From Typhlomys cinereus (taxonomy: Eukaryota; Chordata; Mammalia; Rodentia; Platacanthomyidae), in assembly GCA_023101885.1 (NCBI GenBank), contig JALPQD010000159.1, positions 1,640,566 to 1,704,565 of the forward strand: a stretch of 64,000 nt of DNA, read 5' to 3'. Shown here piece after piece: positions 11,373 through 23,421 of this stretch (within the stretch, counting starts at the first letter, position 1; each line of letters starts with the position of its first letter). Below the pieces are notes generated by a model. It saw only the letters and a list, made by a program, of their open reading frames with translations, searched no databases and was not told the DNA's origin. Made by a program: the position numbers and the translations under genes.

Positions 11373-13217
11373 TTATCAAAAGATGATATTTTCTCACATG
11401 ATTTGCCATGACGATTGTGTCATAATTCAAGTGTACAAATATGTGCTGCTCTATCTTTGTCTTCTCTTTTCTATTCAAGTTTATTTGATTGTTCTCGTCC
11501 CAAAACCTGATATTTTCATTGACATTAGAATGTCAAACCCCTGAAACCTGGTACTTTTCATACAAATCATTTTAAAGGAAATGAGTCTTTATAATGAAGA
11601 TCCCTCATATTCAAGAATTCACTGCATATTTTTGCTTCTTTCAATTATTATGATTTCCTTTGCAAAAATTTTACCCATTTTCTTACACTTATGAATTTAT
11701 TTACCTGAGTTTTATTTCTAAATAATTTTTGGATGTTTTATAACTGATACTATTCTCATTACATTTCCTAGCTGTGTATTGCTGGTGAGGAGAATTATAT
11801 GTTTAAGTGTGGATCATGACCCTAACATTTTGACAATCATAATATTAATTTTATATTTTTATCTACAGTTTTTTCATTATTTGAAAATAAAGAGCAACAT
11901 TTTAAATGTTAATTCTTTTTTTTACATCTTTACTATACAGTCTGATGACTTGCAATTTTGAATTATAGTATTGGCAATGGAAAAGCTTTTACCATTCCAC
12001 ATTTTAAATAGAAGTTTTTACTGCTTCACCAGTCAATATCCTCACTGTGAATTTTGATAAGTACTCTCTATCAGCACAATGGATTTTTCTATGATTTTTC
12101 TGTGACAGTCCTATGAATTGTAATAATGAATATAGGTTGAATTATTATTTTATAATGACAGTATGATGCTATAAAATCTTTGTCCATGAGATCTAAGAAA
12201 ACCAGTAATCTTTAAGTATAATATATACTTTTTATTTTCAAATGTTCAGTTCATCTTTTATCAACTTGATCATAGTAGTTACTTTCTTCAGTTCTATGAC
12301 AAAACATTAAAAACCATAGGCATTCTAAATTTATATTAGAATTTATTCAGTTTTTGAAATACTATGGTTGCCAGTGGGTTGCATTTGATTTTCATATTTT
12401 AGTGGCATATACTTGAAATTTAATATCTCACAAATAATAAATCTCCTAATGTGTTACTTTTTAGATAGATAAAATGAGTTTTGTGTAATTGTCACTAATC
12501 TACTACAACACCATTTTAAAGTAATGTGTTATATCTATGTAATTAAAAGTTGGATGTGTAATGGAAAATGGTGGAAGAGAAATGTAAGGGATGTTAGGAT
12601 AGGAGAAAGTTTAGGACCGTACTTCTTCCAGTAATTTTCATAGAAATCAAATAAGTCAATTTAAAGCCATTTTATACATAGTGAAAAATGTGAAAATAAC
12701 AAAGTAAATTATATCAATGTATAGGGCTTCTTTTATTTTTAATTTATCTCGTGGTGACGGGAAGGAAATCCACAATCTAACATATGTTGCATAAGTGTTT
12801 TACCATGAGCAAAATCCTGCATCTTCAAGTCTCAGTTTTAAATTATGATGTATTTACTCTGTCTCGTATTTAAATGCTGTGGTTTTGGCCACGAACCATA
12901 GCTTTTACTTTTCCTAACAAACACTAGAATAATTGAATATTTACAATAATTTATGTCAAGAAAATTCAGCCCAGCAACCAAACATATTTTGTAGGAACAG
13001 CTTTCCTGTTGATAATAACTTATGGTATGACTCAGACATTTGACTCCAGGGCTTAGCTTAAGATTAATCAATGAGATTCATCTAGTTAAGTTTCACAGTA
13101 AAATATCTAGGCATTGACAATACATGCTTGGTCAAAAAATAAACTTGACCTATTAGGTCCATAACTTCACCTATTAAAATATCACAACTAAGTGCCATAA
13201 CACAAATGGAATTCATA
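11373..13217. other. AT-rich non-coding DNA
   Basis: Mostly low-complexity AT-rich sequence. Short open frames at 11779-11961 and 12838-13071 have no recognisable domain. Apart from the SINE fragment near 12745 I see no element. Confidence 0.55.
12745..12835 (-). mobile_element. Possible ID/B4-like SINE fragment, antisense
   Basis: The order GTGGTGACGGGAAGGAAATC, then ATGTTGCATAAGTGTTTTAC and ATGAGCAAAATCCTG parallels an antisense ID/B4 element (GGTGCTGGGGATTGAACC, then GCAAGCACTCTACCACTGAG). It is old and diverged, with no duplications found. Confidence 0.45.
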
Positions 13218-13228
13218 TTATCACAGAT
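13218..13228. repeat. Target-site duplication of L1-B, 3' side
   Basis: TTATCACAGAT here is identical to 19318-19328 on the other side of L1-B. The T-run of the antisense poly(A) follows immediately. The exact pair fixes both ends of L1-B. Confidence 0.88.
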
Positions 13229-14303
13229 TTTTTATATAATACATTTTTTATTATTATTTCAGCTCATACAAACTTAATAGGTACACCAGTTCCCTTCCTC
13301 CCTCCCTCCTCCTCCCCCCGAACCCCCTGCTCCCCCTCCACTCACCCCTCCCGCCCCATCCCCCGTGCCATCCTCCCCGATTCCCAGAGTCCTTTCTTGT
13401 GCATGCCTGACTCTCATCTGGGCCCTCCTCTCCGATGACATACAAGGACCCAGTGGCATTTCCCTGAACCCGTTCCTGTGTTCCCCTTAAGCATAGGAAC
13501 ACTACTGTGGCTGTCAATCCCTTGCCTCCAAGGATCTTGTGCCTTTAGCAGATGCTAGAGTTTGTGAGGTCAATAGTGTGTTGGAAATTGCGCAGGGCAT
13601 ACAATGTCCAATTATGATTGCTTCGGCCCTAAATTGTGTGGAGTATCTTGCAAATCATTACTCCTCCCATCCTTTTGCTCTTACACTCTTACCACCCCCT
13701 CTTCCGCAAATGTCCCTGAGCTTCAGGATAGGGAGAGATTAGTCTGGCCTAGTTCTAGGTGGTTGATATAGAGTCTCTGAAGTTCTGGATAGTGGTTCGT
13801 TGATTTTCTTTTGCAGTTTTCTTGCTCCTGTAATGCCCTTCACTCCATCGTGATGGGCACTGTATGTCACCCCCTGGCCATACACAGAAAGCTGTTAAAC
13901 TGGAGTCTTATTATAAGAGCACATTCAAAAGTAGATGTAATACTTATACCCAAAAATGAAAACACAGGGTCATATGGCCTTAGGCAATGGGAGGGGTCAA
14001 TCACCCATTTGCAAAATGTTTACATTTTAATCTGCCAGACTATATGCCCTCCCCTTCTGGTGGGTTCATACCCCCTTAGTTGTAAATGATCAGGAATGAA
14101 TTGTGAACTTAACTAGGAGTCACATTACGTTCTTGCAGTCCTTGATGGAGGCCTAACTTCTCTACTGTAACATGGTCACTTCTCTCCTTGTTTCTGGTAT
14201 GGCCCTCCAACCCCATCCCTCCTGTTCATAATCTTTGCAATTACTGTAGGTAATACATAGATTTACCTATGAGTGTCTCAAGATGGGCTGGGTGGGTTTG
14301 CTA
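13229..14303 (-). other. L1-B 3' UTR and A/T-rich tail
   Basis: Antisense copy of the same 3' UTR as L1-A. The C-rich block at about 13290-13385 is the complement of the G-rich purine tract. The tail at 13229-13260 is AT-rich, not a pure A-run. Short open frames on either strand here, such as 13254-13517, are compositional. Confidence 0.88.
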
Positions 14304-17300
14304 TTAGGAGCCACCTATTAGGGAGTACATACGGCGCTTAATTTTCTGGGTCTGGGATACTTCACTTAATATAATTGTTTCTAATGACCTCCATTTCCCG
14401 GCAAATTCCAGTAATTCATCATTTTTGATGGCTGAGTAGTACTCCATTGTATAGATGTACCACAATTTCCTTATCCACTCGTCAACTGTTGGACATTTGG
14501 GCTGATTCCATGTCTTTGCTATTGTAAACAGTGCTGCTATGAACATGGTCGTGCTTGTGCTATCGAGGTGAATCTCTGCTGTATGGGGGGTTATACCCAA
14601 AAGTGGAATCGCAGGGTCATATGGCATTTCAATCTTTAATTTTTTTAAGAATCTCCAGATGGCTCGCCAGAGTGGCTGTATGAGCCTGCATTCCCACCAG
14701 CAATGTAGGAGAGTTCCCCTCTCTCCACATCCTCTCCAGCATTTGTTGTTGTTTGTGTTGTGGATTTTTGCCATCCTGACCGGGGTGAGATGATATCTCA
14801 GGGAAGTTTGATTTGCATTTCCCTGATGGCTAAAGAAGTGGAGCATTTTTAAGATATTTGTTAGACATTTTAATTTCATCCCTGATAAAATTTATGTTAA
14901 GTTCCAGGGCCCATTTTTTAATTGGGCCATTGTTTTCCTTGATGTTTAGTTTTCTAAGTTCTTTGTGCACTCTGGACAGTAGAGCTCTATCAGATATGGG
15001 GTTAGTGAAGATTTTCTCCCATTCTGTGGGTTGCCTTTGAACTCGTGTTACAATCTCTTTATCTGAACAGAAGCTCTTTAATTTCACAAGATCCCAACTG
15101 TTGAGAGTTGGTAGCAGTGACTGTGCCATTGGATGTCTGTTTAGGAAATGTTGGCCTATCCCAATAAGCTCAAGGAATTTCCCTATCCTTTCAACTATGG
15201 TTTTTATAGTCTCTGGCCTTATATCAAGGGCCTTGATCCATTTGGAATTAAGTCTTGTACATGGTGACAAGTATGGGTCCAGTTTTAATCTTCTGCATGT
15301 GGAGATCCAGTTTTGCCAGCACCATTTGTTGAAGATGCTGTTCTTTTTCCATTGGATTATTTGGGCCCCTTTGTCAAAGATCAAATGGCTGTAATTTTGT
15401 GGGCTTATATCTGGGTTTTTAATCCTTATCCATTGATCTGTGTGTCTCTTTTGGAGCCAGTACCAAACTGTTTTTACAACTATGGATTTGTAGTATAGAC
15501 TAAGGTTTGGTATGTTAATACCTCCAGCAGTGTTTTTGTAACTCAGGATTTTCTTTGCTATCCTGGGTCTTTTGTGCCTCCATATGAATTTTGAGATTAT
15601 TTGGTCAACTTCCTTAAAGAATTGCTTTGGGATTTTAATTGGTATAGCATTGAATTTGTATATCACCTTTGGTAGGATGGTCATTTTTATGATGTTGATT
15701 CTACCGATCAAGGAACATGGGAGGTCTTTCCACCTTCTGGTGTCTTCTGCAATTTCTTTCTTTAGGGTTTAAAGTTTTCATTGTAATGGTCTTTTACCTC
15801 CTTGGTTAAGTTTATACCAAGGTATTTCATTTTTTTAGGGGCTACAGTAAATGGGATTGTTTCTCTCAAGGCTTTTTCACTTCTTTCATTCTGGGCATAT
15901 AGGAAGGCCTCTGATTTTTGCACATTTATTTTGTATCCTGCCACCCTGCTGAACTTCTCAATTAGTTCCAGAAGCTTCCTGGTGGAGTTTTTGGGATCCC
16001 TCAGGTATAAGATCATGTCATCTGCAAATAGGGATAGTTTGACTTCTTCCTTGCCGATTTGAATCCCTCTTATGTCCCTTTCTTACCTTATGGCTTCAGC
16101 TAACATTTCAAGTAAAATATTGAATAGAAGTGGTGAGAGTGGACAGCCTTGTCTAGTTCCTGATCGAAGTGGGAATGCTTCCAATTGTTCCCCATTGAGC
16201 ATAATCTTTGCTGTGGGCTTGTTGTATAGAGCTTTTATTATATTGATAAAGGTTCCTTCCGTTCCTACTGTCTCTAGCATTTTGATCATAAAAGGCTGTT
16301 GGATCTTGTCAAAAGCTTTTTCTCCATCTATCGAGAGTATCATGTGCTCTTGGACTTTGGACTGGTTTACATGATGAATTACATTTATTGATTTGCGTAT
16401 GTTGAACCAACCTTGTGTGACGGGTATGAAGCCTACTTGGTCCCCGTGAATAATCTTTTTAATATGTTTTTGAATCCGATTTGCTAAAACTTTGTTGAGA
16501 ATCTTTACGTCTGTGTTCATCAGAGAGATCGACCTATAGTTTTCTTTTTTAAGTGAGTCTTTATTAGGTTTTGGGATTAAAACGATATTAGCTTCATAGA
16601 AGGAATTTGGTAGTGTTTCTTCCTTTGCTATTTGATGGAACATTTTAAGGGATATTGGTGTTACTGACTCCTTAAATGTGTGGTAGAACTCTGTGCTGAA
16701 TCCATCTGGTCCAGGACATTTTTTGGTGGGATGATTCAAGATTACTTCCTCAATTTCCTTATATGTTATAGGACTATTTAAATAATTCACAACTTCCTGA
16801 TTCAATTTACATAAGTTGTGTTTACTTAGAAATTCATCCATCTCTTTTGTGTTGTCAGACTTCACAGAGCATAAGTTTTTGAAATATGATGTTATAATTC
16901 TCTGGATTTCTTGGGTATCAGTAGTGATAACTACATCTTCATTTCTGATTTTGTTAATTTGGGTTTTCTCTCTCATGCTTTTGGTTAATTTAGCTAGGGG
17001 TGTATCAATCTTATTGATTTTTTTCAAAGAACCAGCTTTTGACTGGTTGATTTTTTTCTATCGTTTTCTTAATCTTGATTTCATATATTTCTCCCCTTTT
17101 TTGCTAATCTCCTCTCTTCAACTACTTTTGGGATCAGATTGCTCTAGTTTCTCTAAAGTTTTAAGCTGCATTGTTCAGTTATTTATTTCTGATGTTTCCA
17201 TTTTTTTGATGTAGGCATTAAGAGCTATGAACTTACCTCTTAGAACAGCTTTCATTGTGTCCCAGAGATTTTGGTAAGTTGTATTTTCATGATCATTTGC

Positions 17301-18121
17301 TTTCAGGAAATCTTGAATTTCCTTTTTAATTTCTTCCTGAATCCAGTTCTCATTCAGCATCATAGTGTTAAGTTTCCAGGAGTTAGTGTATTTTCTCTTG
17401 TTTGATGTGTTGTAGATGTCCAACTTTAGGCCGTGGTGTTCTGATAGGGCACAGGTTAGAATTTCAACTTTTTTGTATATGTGTAGCTTCATTTTGTGGC
17501 CCAATATGTGATCTATTTTGGAGAAAGTTCAGTGTGCTACTGAGAAAAATGTGTATTCTTTGGTGGGTAAAAAGTTCGATAGAGATCTGTAAGGTCCATT
17601 TTTTTCAGAGTTTGATTAAGTTCCAAAGTGTCTCTGTTAAGCTTTTGACCTGTTGATCTATCCCATGTTGAGAGGGCGGTGTTGAAGTCCCCAAGAATTA
17701 TCGTTTGGGGGTTGATTTCTTGTTTTAGATGCTGTAGGGTTTTCTTAATGAATGTGGAGGGGCCCATATTGGGTACATATATGTTCAGTATTGTGAAGTC
17801 TTCCTGGTGAATTTTATCTGTGACTAAAATGTAGTATCCATCCATGTCTTTTATTATTTTCTGTGGTTTGAAGTCCACTTTGTCTGATAGCATAATGGCT
17901 ACCCCTGCCTGTTTTCTGCTTCCATTTGCTTGTAGAATTGTTGACCAGCCTTTTATTTTTAGAGTGTGCCTATCTTTTGTGGTGAGATGGGTTTCCTGCA
18001 GGCAGCAGATTGATGGATTGTGATTTTTATTCCAAGATTGTAATCTGTGTCTCTTGATTGGTGAATTAATTCCATTAACATTTAGTGTTATAATGGAGAA
18101 ACTATTTTTAATTCCAGACAT
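14304..18121 (-). pseudogene. L1-B ORF2 (endonuclease / reverse transcriptase), broken
   Basis: The ATG ends at 18121. The first 194 codons are an intact endonuclease N-half: LNVNG, QETHL, AGVAIMLS, YVPN, GDFN. A 4-nt loss near 17570 then shifts frame to a stop at 17537. The catalytic SDHH reads SEHH in the next piece (17175-17504). Nonsense codons TGA at 17175-17177 and 17118-17120 are shared with L1-A. The RT core is open for 314 codons (17027 to 16083), ends at a TAA where L1-C has CAA, and continues in the same frame through FADD at 16017-16028. One-base losses in homopolymers near 15760 and 14850 shift the frame. The C-terminal zinc motif C-x3-C-x7-H-x4-C (14688-14741) is intact, and the protein would end YSLIGGS. 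Of the ORF2 copies here it is among the best preserved. Confidence 0.93.
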
Positions 18122-18171
18122 TTATTATGTTTAGTAGTTTTTATAAGTATATTACTTTGCTTTTAATGGCG

Positions 18172-18393
18172 TTATATTTGCCTTCTCTTCTCCTGGATAT
18201 GCTTGTTTTTTTCTTCATGCTTGAGTATCATTTCTAGCATATTTTGAAAGTCGTTTTCCTGGGTCAGGCTTTCTTGGCCTTTTTCCGCGGGTTTGTTCTG
18301 TTTGGAGTCTAACATTATGGAATTACTTTCTTCAGTTAGAAATTTGTTGACTTGAGTGTTGCTTCTCATGGATTTGCACTTTGACTTTGGCAT
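18172..18393 (-). pseudogene. L1-B ORF1 with in-frame internal deletion (73 codons left)
   Basis: The ATG is at 18393 (MPKSKCKSMRSNTQ). About 51 N-terminal residues, up to LTQENDFQN, join directly to the last residues of ORF1 (LEMILKHEEKNKHIQEKRR). About 281 codons are missing compared with L1-C: the whole coiled coil, the RRM and most of the C-terminal domain. The frame is kept, so a 73-residue peptide could be made, but with no RNA-binding domain. At the junction (about 18238-18241) the two parent sites share TTCAAAA-N-ATG in the sense strand, which fits a microhomology-mediated deletion. No GT...AG fits the boundaries, so splicing is unlikely. Confidence 0.88.
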
Positions 18394-18444
18394 TGTCGTT
18401 TTAACTCTTAAGATCTTTCAATCTCACTAAACTGAATTATTGGC

Positions 18445-19317
18445 CTGGGGTTCTGGGGGTGGGCAGGGACAGAGCTTATGTAGGTCATGGGTGAGGCCCG
18501 GCTGGACCGAGCACGCGTCCCAACTGGTGGAGCAGGGTGGGCTGAAAGGGAGGATGGGGGCATTGATGTGGAGCTATTTAACCAGAGGGCAGGTGGGGCG
18601 GCGCCCAGGCGTAGGGGGAGGACCTCCTTGTCCCTCTGCCCTGCGCGTGGCTCCGGCTGGATGGTAGGAGTCGGAGCCGGGTCCCTTTGGGCTGACCTGG
18701 GGTTCTGGTGGGCGGGCGTGGGCGGGGCTTACCTAGAGTAGTGGGGTGAGGCCCGGCTGGACCGCATGCGAGCGTCCCGACCGGAGCAGGGTGAGGTGAA
18801 AGGGAGGATAGGGGCATCAGTGTGGAGCTATTTAACCCGATGGCAGCTGGGGCGGGCCCGGGCACAGGAGAACGACCTCCTCGTCCCTCGGCCCTGCTCG
18901 TGGCTCCAGCTGGATGGTGGGAGTCGGAGCCGGGTCCCTTTGGGCTGACCTGGGGTTCTGGTGGGCAGGCGTGGGCGGGGCTTACCTAGAGTCGCGGGGT
19001 GAGGCCCAGCTGGACCGCAAGCTCGCGTCCCGACTGGTGGAGCGGGGTGGGGTGAAAGGGAGGATGGGAGCATCATCGGCGTGGAGCTATTTAACCCGAG
19101 GGCAGCTTTGGCGGGGCCGGGGCGCAGGAGGAGGTCCTCCTCGTCCCCTGGCCCTGCGCATGGCTCTGGCTGGATGGTGGGAGTCAGAGCCGGGTCCCTT
19201 TGGGCTGACCTGGGGTTCTGGTGGGCCGGCACAGGCGGGGCTTACCTAGAGTCGCAGGGTGAGGCCCGGCTGGACTGTGCGTGTCCCAACCTGTGGAGCG
19301 GGGTGGGGTGAAAGGGG
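18445..19317 (-). promoter_or_regulatory. L1-B 5' UTR: tandem promoter monomers of about 255 bp
   Basis: GAGCTATTTAAC (on +) recurs at 18571, 18825 and 19084, giving periods of 254 and 259 bp over about 3.4 units. In the L1 sense direction each unit contains GGTTAAATAGCTC, a TATA-like AT core in otherwise GC-rich, CpG-rich DNA, plus GGGGCGGG-type GC boxes on either strand. Three units carry CTAG|GTAAGC in the sense strand, a splice-donor-like site (intron start at 18731, 18984 and 19244 on +). Promoter function is inferred from rodent L1 monomers in general. Long open frames across this block are repeats of each other and are not genes. Confidence 0.82.
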
Positions 19318-19328
19318 TTATCACAGAT
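19318..19328. repeat. Target-site duplication of L1-B, 5' side
   Basis: TTATCACAGAT, identical to 13218-13228. GC-rich L1 sequence ends just before it and AT-rich flank begins after it. Confidence 0.88.
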
Positions 19329-22300
19329 CTTAAAGCTAAACTTCTGTAATGAAAAAGATAGGCAAATTCCTGATCTCAGTAGGATCTAGTTAAGAATTCT
19401 TTCTTCCTTCTTCCAGCTGCTGGTATCTCCCAACAGTTCATGTTCTTTTGCATGTAGCTGTAAACTTTGAATTTCTATTTTTGTCTTAGCATAGTTTTCT
19501 TACTTATGTACCTGTGTACAAAGTTATTTTTCACTTATCCAATTGAATTCTTCTCAAGAGTGTTATTTTACAACTGCAAAGAACTTATTTCAAATAAGGG
19601 CATTGATGGACATAATTTTGAAGGAATAGCATATTTAAAGTTATTATACTTGTGATAAAGGCAGAATAATGGTGACTATAATGATACCAGGAGACTTATT
19701 TACACTATTATGTTATGAATACCACATTACCTTTCAGTTGGGTACATCTTCCTATTTCAGTCTCTACAGATATAAGATTTCAATTAGACAATGTGTTAAT
19801 TCTTGAAGAATAATATAAATAACTGAAATATTGCTATTATATGTGGTTCAGCTAATAATTATTTGGAAGACCAAAAATATGAGACTTACCACAATTTAAT
19901 GATGTACACCAAAAGAGACTTTATTTCAAGCAAGTCAGAAAAGAGGAGTCACATTTTCATGAATTGGGTATGAATGGGTTACCTCTTTTCGTGATGCAGA
20001 AGTTTTTAGGAATCTTGAGTCTTACAATTTATATCTTCCACATTTAACCTTCTTAACATTCATTTGGTCAGCATATATATTATTGTGCTGACGACTAATA
20101 AACAATCTACATAATTCTATAAACACTTTTAGACCTCATTTTGCATAATCACAAAGAAGAGAATATATAATTTATCCTATTTATCACTTATTCGTTTCCA
20201 TATTTATTTATGTAGGTAAGAGTAGATTAACACTTAATTCCTTTCCCTTCTTGCTGTAACTTTTCCCCTCACTTGATGGTCATTATGATGGTTTCTCATA
20301 AGACGTGCTTTCAGGAATGAAAAATGATTCTATAGTTGATGAATGGAAGCCGCAATATGGAACTAAAATGATAATATGGATATGCAAAATAAAACATCTC
20401 AAATCTTGCAGCAGGTTTTGCTGCTTATTTATGAAACACTACAAAGGGGTGATATATAATCAAACTGCAGTTAGACCCTTATTTATCTATAATGGAGGGT
20501 GATGGCACAAGACTAAATGATAAATTGTTAAGGTCGAGCTACAATCAATATGGAAACACTCAGTATATAACTTTGTGACTTATGTACATTAATAGCAATA
20601 GAAAAATATTATAGATTTGGGCTTTTTTCTCACATTGGAGATTATCTTTAATGATCAACTCTTATTTTGTTTGTACTGAAAGGTAGTATAAGCTACTTAT
20701 GTATTTTATATGAAAAATGTATTTGAGTTTTTGCCTCAGCCAGTATGCATTCCTCAATTTTGTATACAGAGAAATAAAATTATTAAGGGCTTACTACAAT
20801 TTTGTTACAAACTGATTTTTATATGATTTTCACAATTGTCTTCTGTGAAATATTTCCCTATTATCCATTTTAACCACCATCAGTTTTTTTACTGATAGCA
20901 TTCCGAATTGTTTCCTCTCTTCATAGTGTACACATAAATTCTGTAACACAGTTGTATTATCCTTTCAGGTCCAATGGTCCATCTGACACTACAGTAGAAT
21001 AGTTTGCAAAATTCATTTCCTATTTGATAGTAAAAATATTGAATCTAGAATTTTTTATTTTTCTACTTTTAGAAGGATATTTAGTATTCATCCCAGCTTT
21101 CATCCCTCCTCTCTCTCTCTTATTTCCTCTCTTCCCTTAACCATTCGCTCCCACTCCCACTCACCCTTCCATCTGTGTGCTTCTATGGACCTCAGGGTTT
21201 ACTCTGGTTTGCCTACTCCTGTGAGGGCTCATGTCTCAGATGTATATCAGGTTACCTGTCTTCAGGCCACTCCTCTGACATGTGCATTTCCCTGCACTCA
21301 TCCAGCTTTACACACAAATATTTCCACTATCAGTTCCCATTTTATGGGGAAATAACACCTATCTGTAGAGCACTTTGATGTACTGTTTTCATACCTATAA
21401 GTTTATTGATTGTCTTCCCTATTGATCTATTTCCTTCCTTTATTTTTAGGTTCTTGTTCCAGTTTACAGTAACAAGGATGTGTACCATTCTAAGAAGTGG
21501 GTCTTGAGTCCAATTGGAAAGCTGTTGGTCTTCTTTTCGGTACTCATGCCACTATTACACTGCTGGTCACCTATTGCCATGGTGATTTATATTCAATATA
21601 CAGATCTCATGCTGTTGATGGGCTTGTGATTATTTCTCTCCCCCAGCAGCTTCTACAGTATTCCTTGGTAATGTGTAAGCTATTCTTCAAGGAGAAAGTC
21701 TCCAGATCAGTTCCAGGTGATATATTTTGCCCATGTTCTGTGATCCATTTGTTTTGCATCTTCAGTAATAGGGTCTTACTGACAGTCTTTGGAGAGCAAC
21801 TAAGAGCAATGGCAAATGCCTATAATGTTTGGGGGCCTGTAATATCTCTCTGACCAACATTTTATCAGGAAGTGCCACATTCCTGTTACTTCTAATATAA
21901 TTTGGTTCCAGTATTCTAAGTGGATCAGCTCAAGGCTTCTTTTCGCCTTTTTTTCCTCACTGTGTGCTCCTCTGCATAGGTAAGTTTCAGTCATTTACAA
22001 AAATGTCTCAAAAACATTGATCAGGTTAGGATAGAGGATAAAATTTGCTGACTTCCAAATTGGGAGAGACAAAAAGCTTTCTTTTCCTACTCAGTTATGA
22101 TGCCATTTGAGTACTTTTATATTAAACATCCTGGAAATTTTTTAAAAATAGTTCGTAGTTATTTATATATACATAACCATGATTGATGATTAACTGTGTT
22201 GTGTCTTTACGCTTTGATATAAGAGGAATGTACTTTGTGACTCAGTTCCCATGCTGAATTCTTATTAGAAAGACAAATACATCTGTAAGTTACAAAACCA

Positions 22301-22571
22301 AAGAAGAGCTGTATATAGGTAATGAGAGATACGTATAGTGATCTTATCTCTAAGGAAATCATATGGCATTTATAAATTCCTTTTTCAATCATTGACAGAT
22401 GACAGAAAACATATTCTTTGCTTTGTTATACTGTTCAATCGATGTGCTTCAATTATATCAGTAAGTTAGAGACATGAATTATACAATATGGTGTACATAG
22501 TTATCAATACTGAATGACGAACTTCAAACTTTTAAGCCAGTAGAACTAAGTGTTCTTACCATTAAAAAGAA
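19329..22571. other. Non-coding DNA, no element recognised
   Basis: AT-rich DNA between L1-B and L1-C. The open frame at 21497-21853 (118 codons) has no recognisable domain, no start context and no neighbour suggesting a gene. The part from about 21090 to 22000 is less AT-rich than its surroundings and could be an old repeat I do not know. Confidence 0.5.
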
Positions 22572-23421
22572 GCCCGGTTCCCACTCTGCCTTTTTCCGAC
22601 CGACCACGCCTCCTGCTCCCCACCCCGCCAGCCCCCCAGGTGAGTCCACCCAGCCCCCCCCAGGTGGCCCCCCCATCCCAACGGCACCCAGGGTTCCTCC
22701 CGTTTGGCCTGGAACACGCCAGGGCCCCAGGTCCCTTTCTCCTTCCTGCCTGCCAGTCCCCCCAACTGGATAGGACTTGCTCACTTTCCTTCATCCCTGG
22801 AGCTTGGGTGGGACACTAAGGCAAGTCCCAGGTACCGGGTGAAGAATTCTGACATCAACATCAGCCCCTCTGCCTCTCTGGTCCCCCAGGGACCCATGCA
22901 CGTGGTCTACAGAAGACAGACTGCTACTCACAATTCAGTAGAGTTCAAAGAAAACTCAAGTAAAGTTCTAAGGGTCAAAGGCCATACATCTGTAAACCTC
23001 GACAATCATCCTATCATATGGGAAAGATTCTTCACATCCACACCAAAGATAAGTAAACTTCCTTTTTTACATCTTACTGATCCTTTCTAATATTAATCAC
23101 TATAGATTAACTTTTCCATAAAGCCACTCCCAAAACATATAAAACTCCAGGGATCATACCACTCACCCTCACATATCACCAAGATACTACATTGTAAAAG
23201 TGCCCTACCATACTAATATTCACTCCTTGTCTACTTAACCTGACTTAACTGATGTACTAACAGCCTAGCAGCCTCAACTAAGAAATAACAATAACAAAAG
23301 ACAAACATACCCAACCCCAAGGCAAGCACTAATAAAAACTGCCCAAGTGTAGTAATACCAACTAAATCAGTTCAGTAAAAAAAGACACAGAAACTGAAAA
23401 GCCCTAGAAGACAAAACGACA
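22572..23421 (+). promoter_or_regulatory. L1-C 5' UTR
   Basis: GC-rich to about 22840, then the A-rich leader shared with L1-A (the join is GGGTGAAGAATTCTGACATC). CAG|GTGAGT at 22637-22645 is a consensus splice donor, as in L1-A. Open frames at 22524-22819 on both strands are GC-driven. Confidence 0.75.

Larger units (their letters stand above)
13229..19317 (-). mobile_element. L1-B: full-length LINE-1 with TSD, defective
   Basis: This L1 lies antisense in the window and is bounded by identical 11-bp duplications, so it is a complete insertion of about 6.1 kb. In its own direction it has about 3.4 GC-rich monomers (19317 down to about 18445), a short leader, an ORF1 shortened by a large in-frame deletion, a damaged ORF2, a 3' UTR with purine tract and an A/T-rich tail. 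The 5' monomers and ORF1 N-terminus match L1-X, not L1-A or L1-C. The middle of ORF2 matches L1-A, including shared lesions. Confidence 0.95.

Noticed and set aside
18172..18393. Splicing as origin of the ORF1 deletion
   Set aside because: None of the possible junction positions leaves GT at the start and AG at the end of the missing segment.
21497..21853. 118-codon open frame with hydrophobic stretches
   Set aside because: No family recognised and no supporting signals; may be an unrecognised old repeat.
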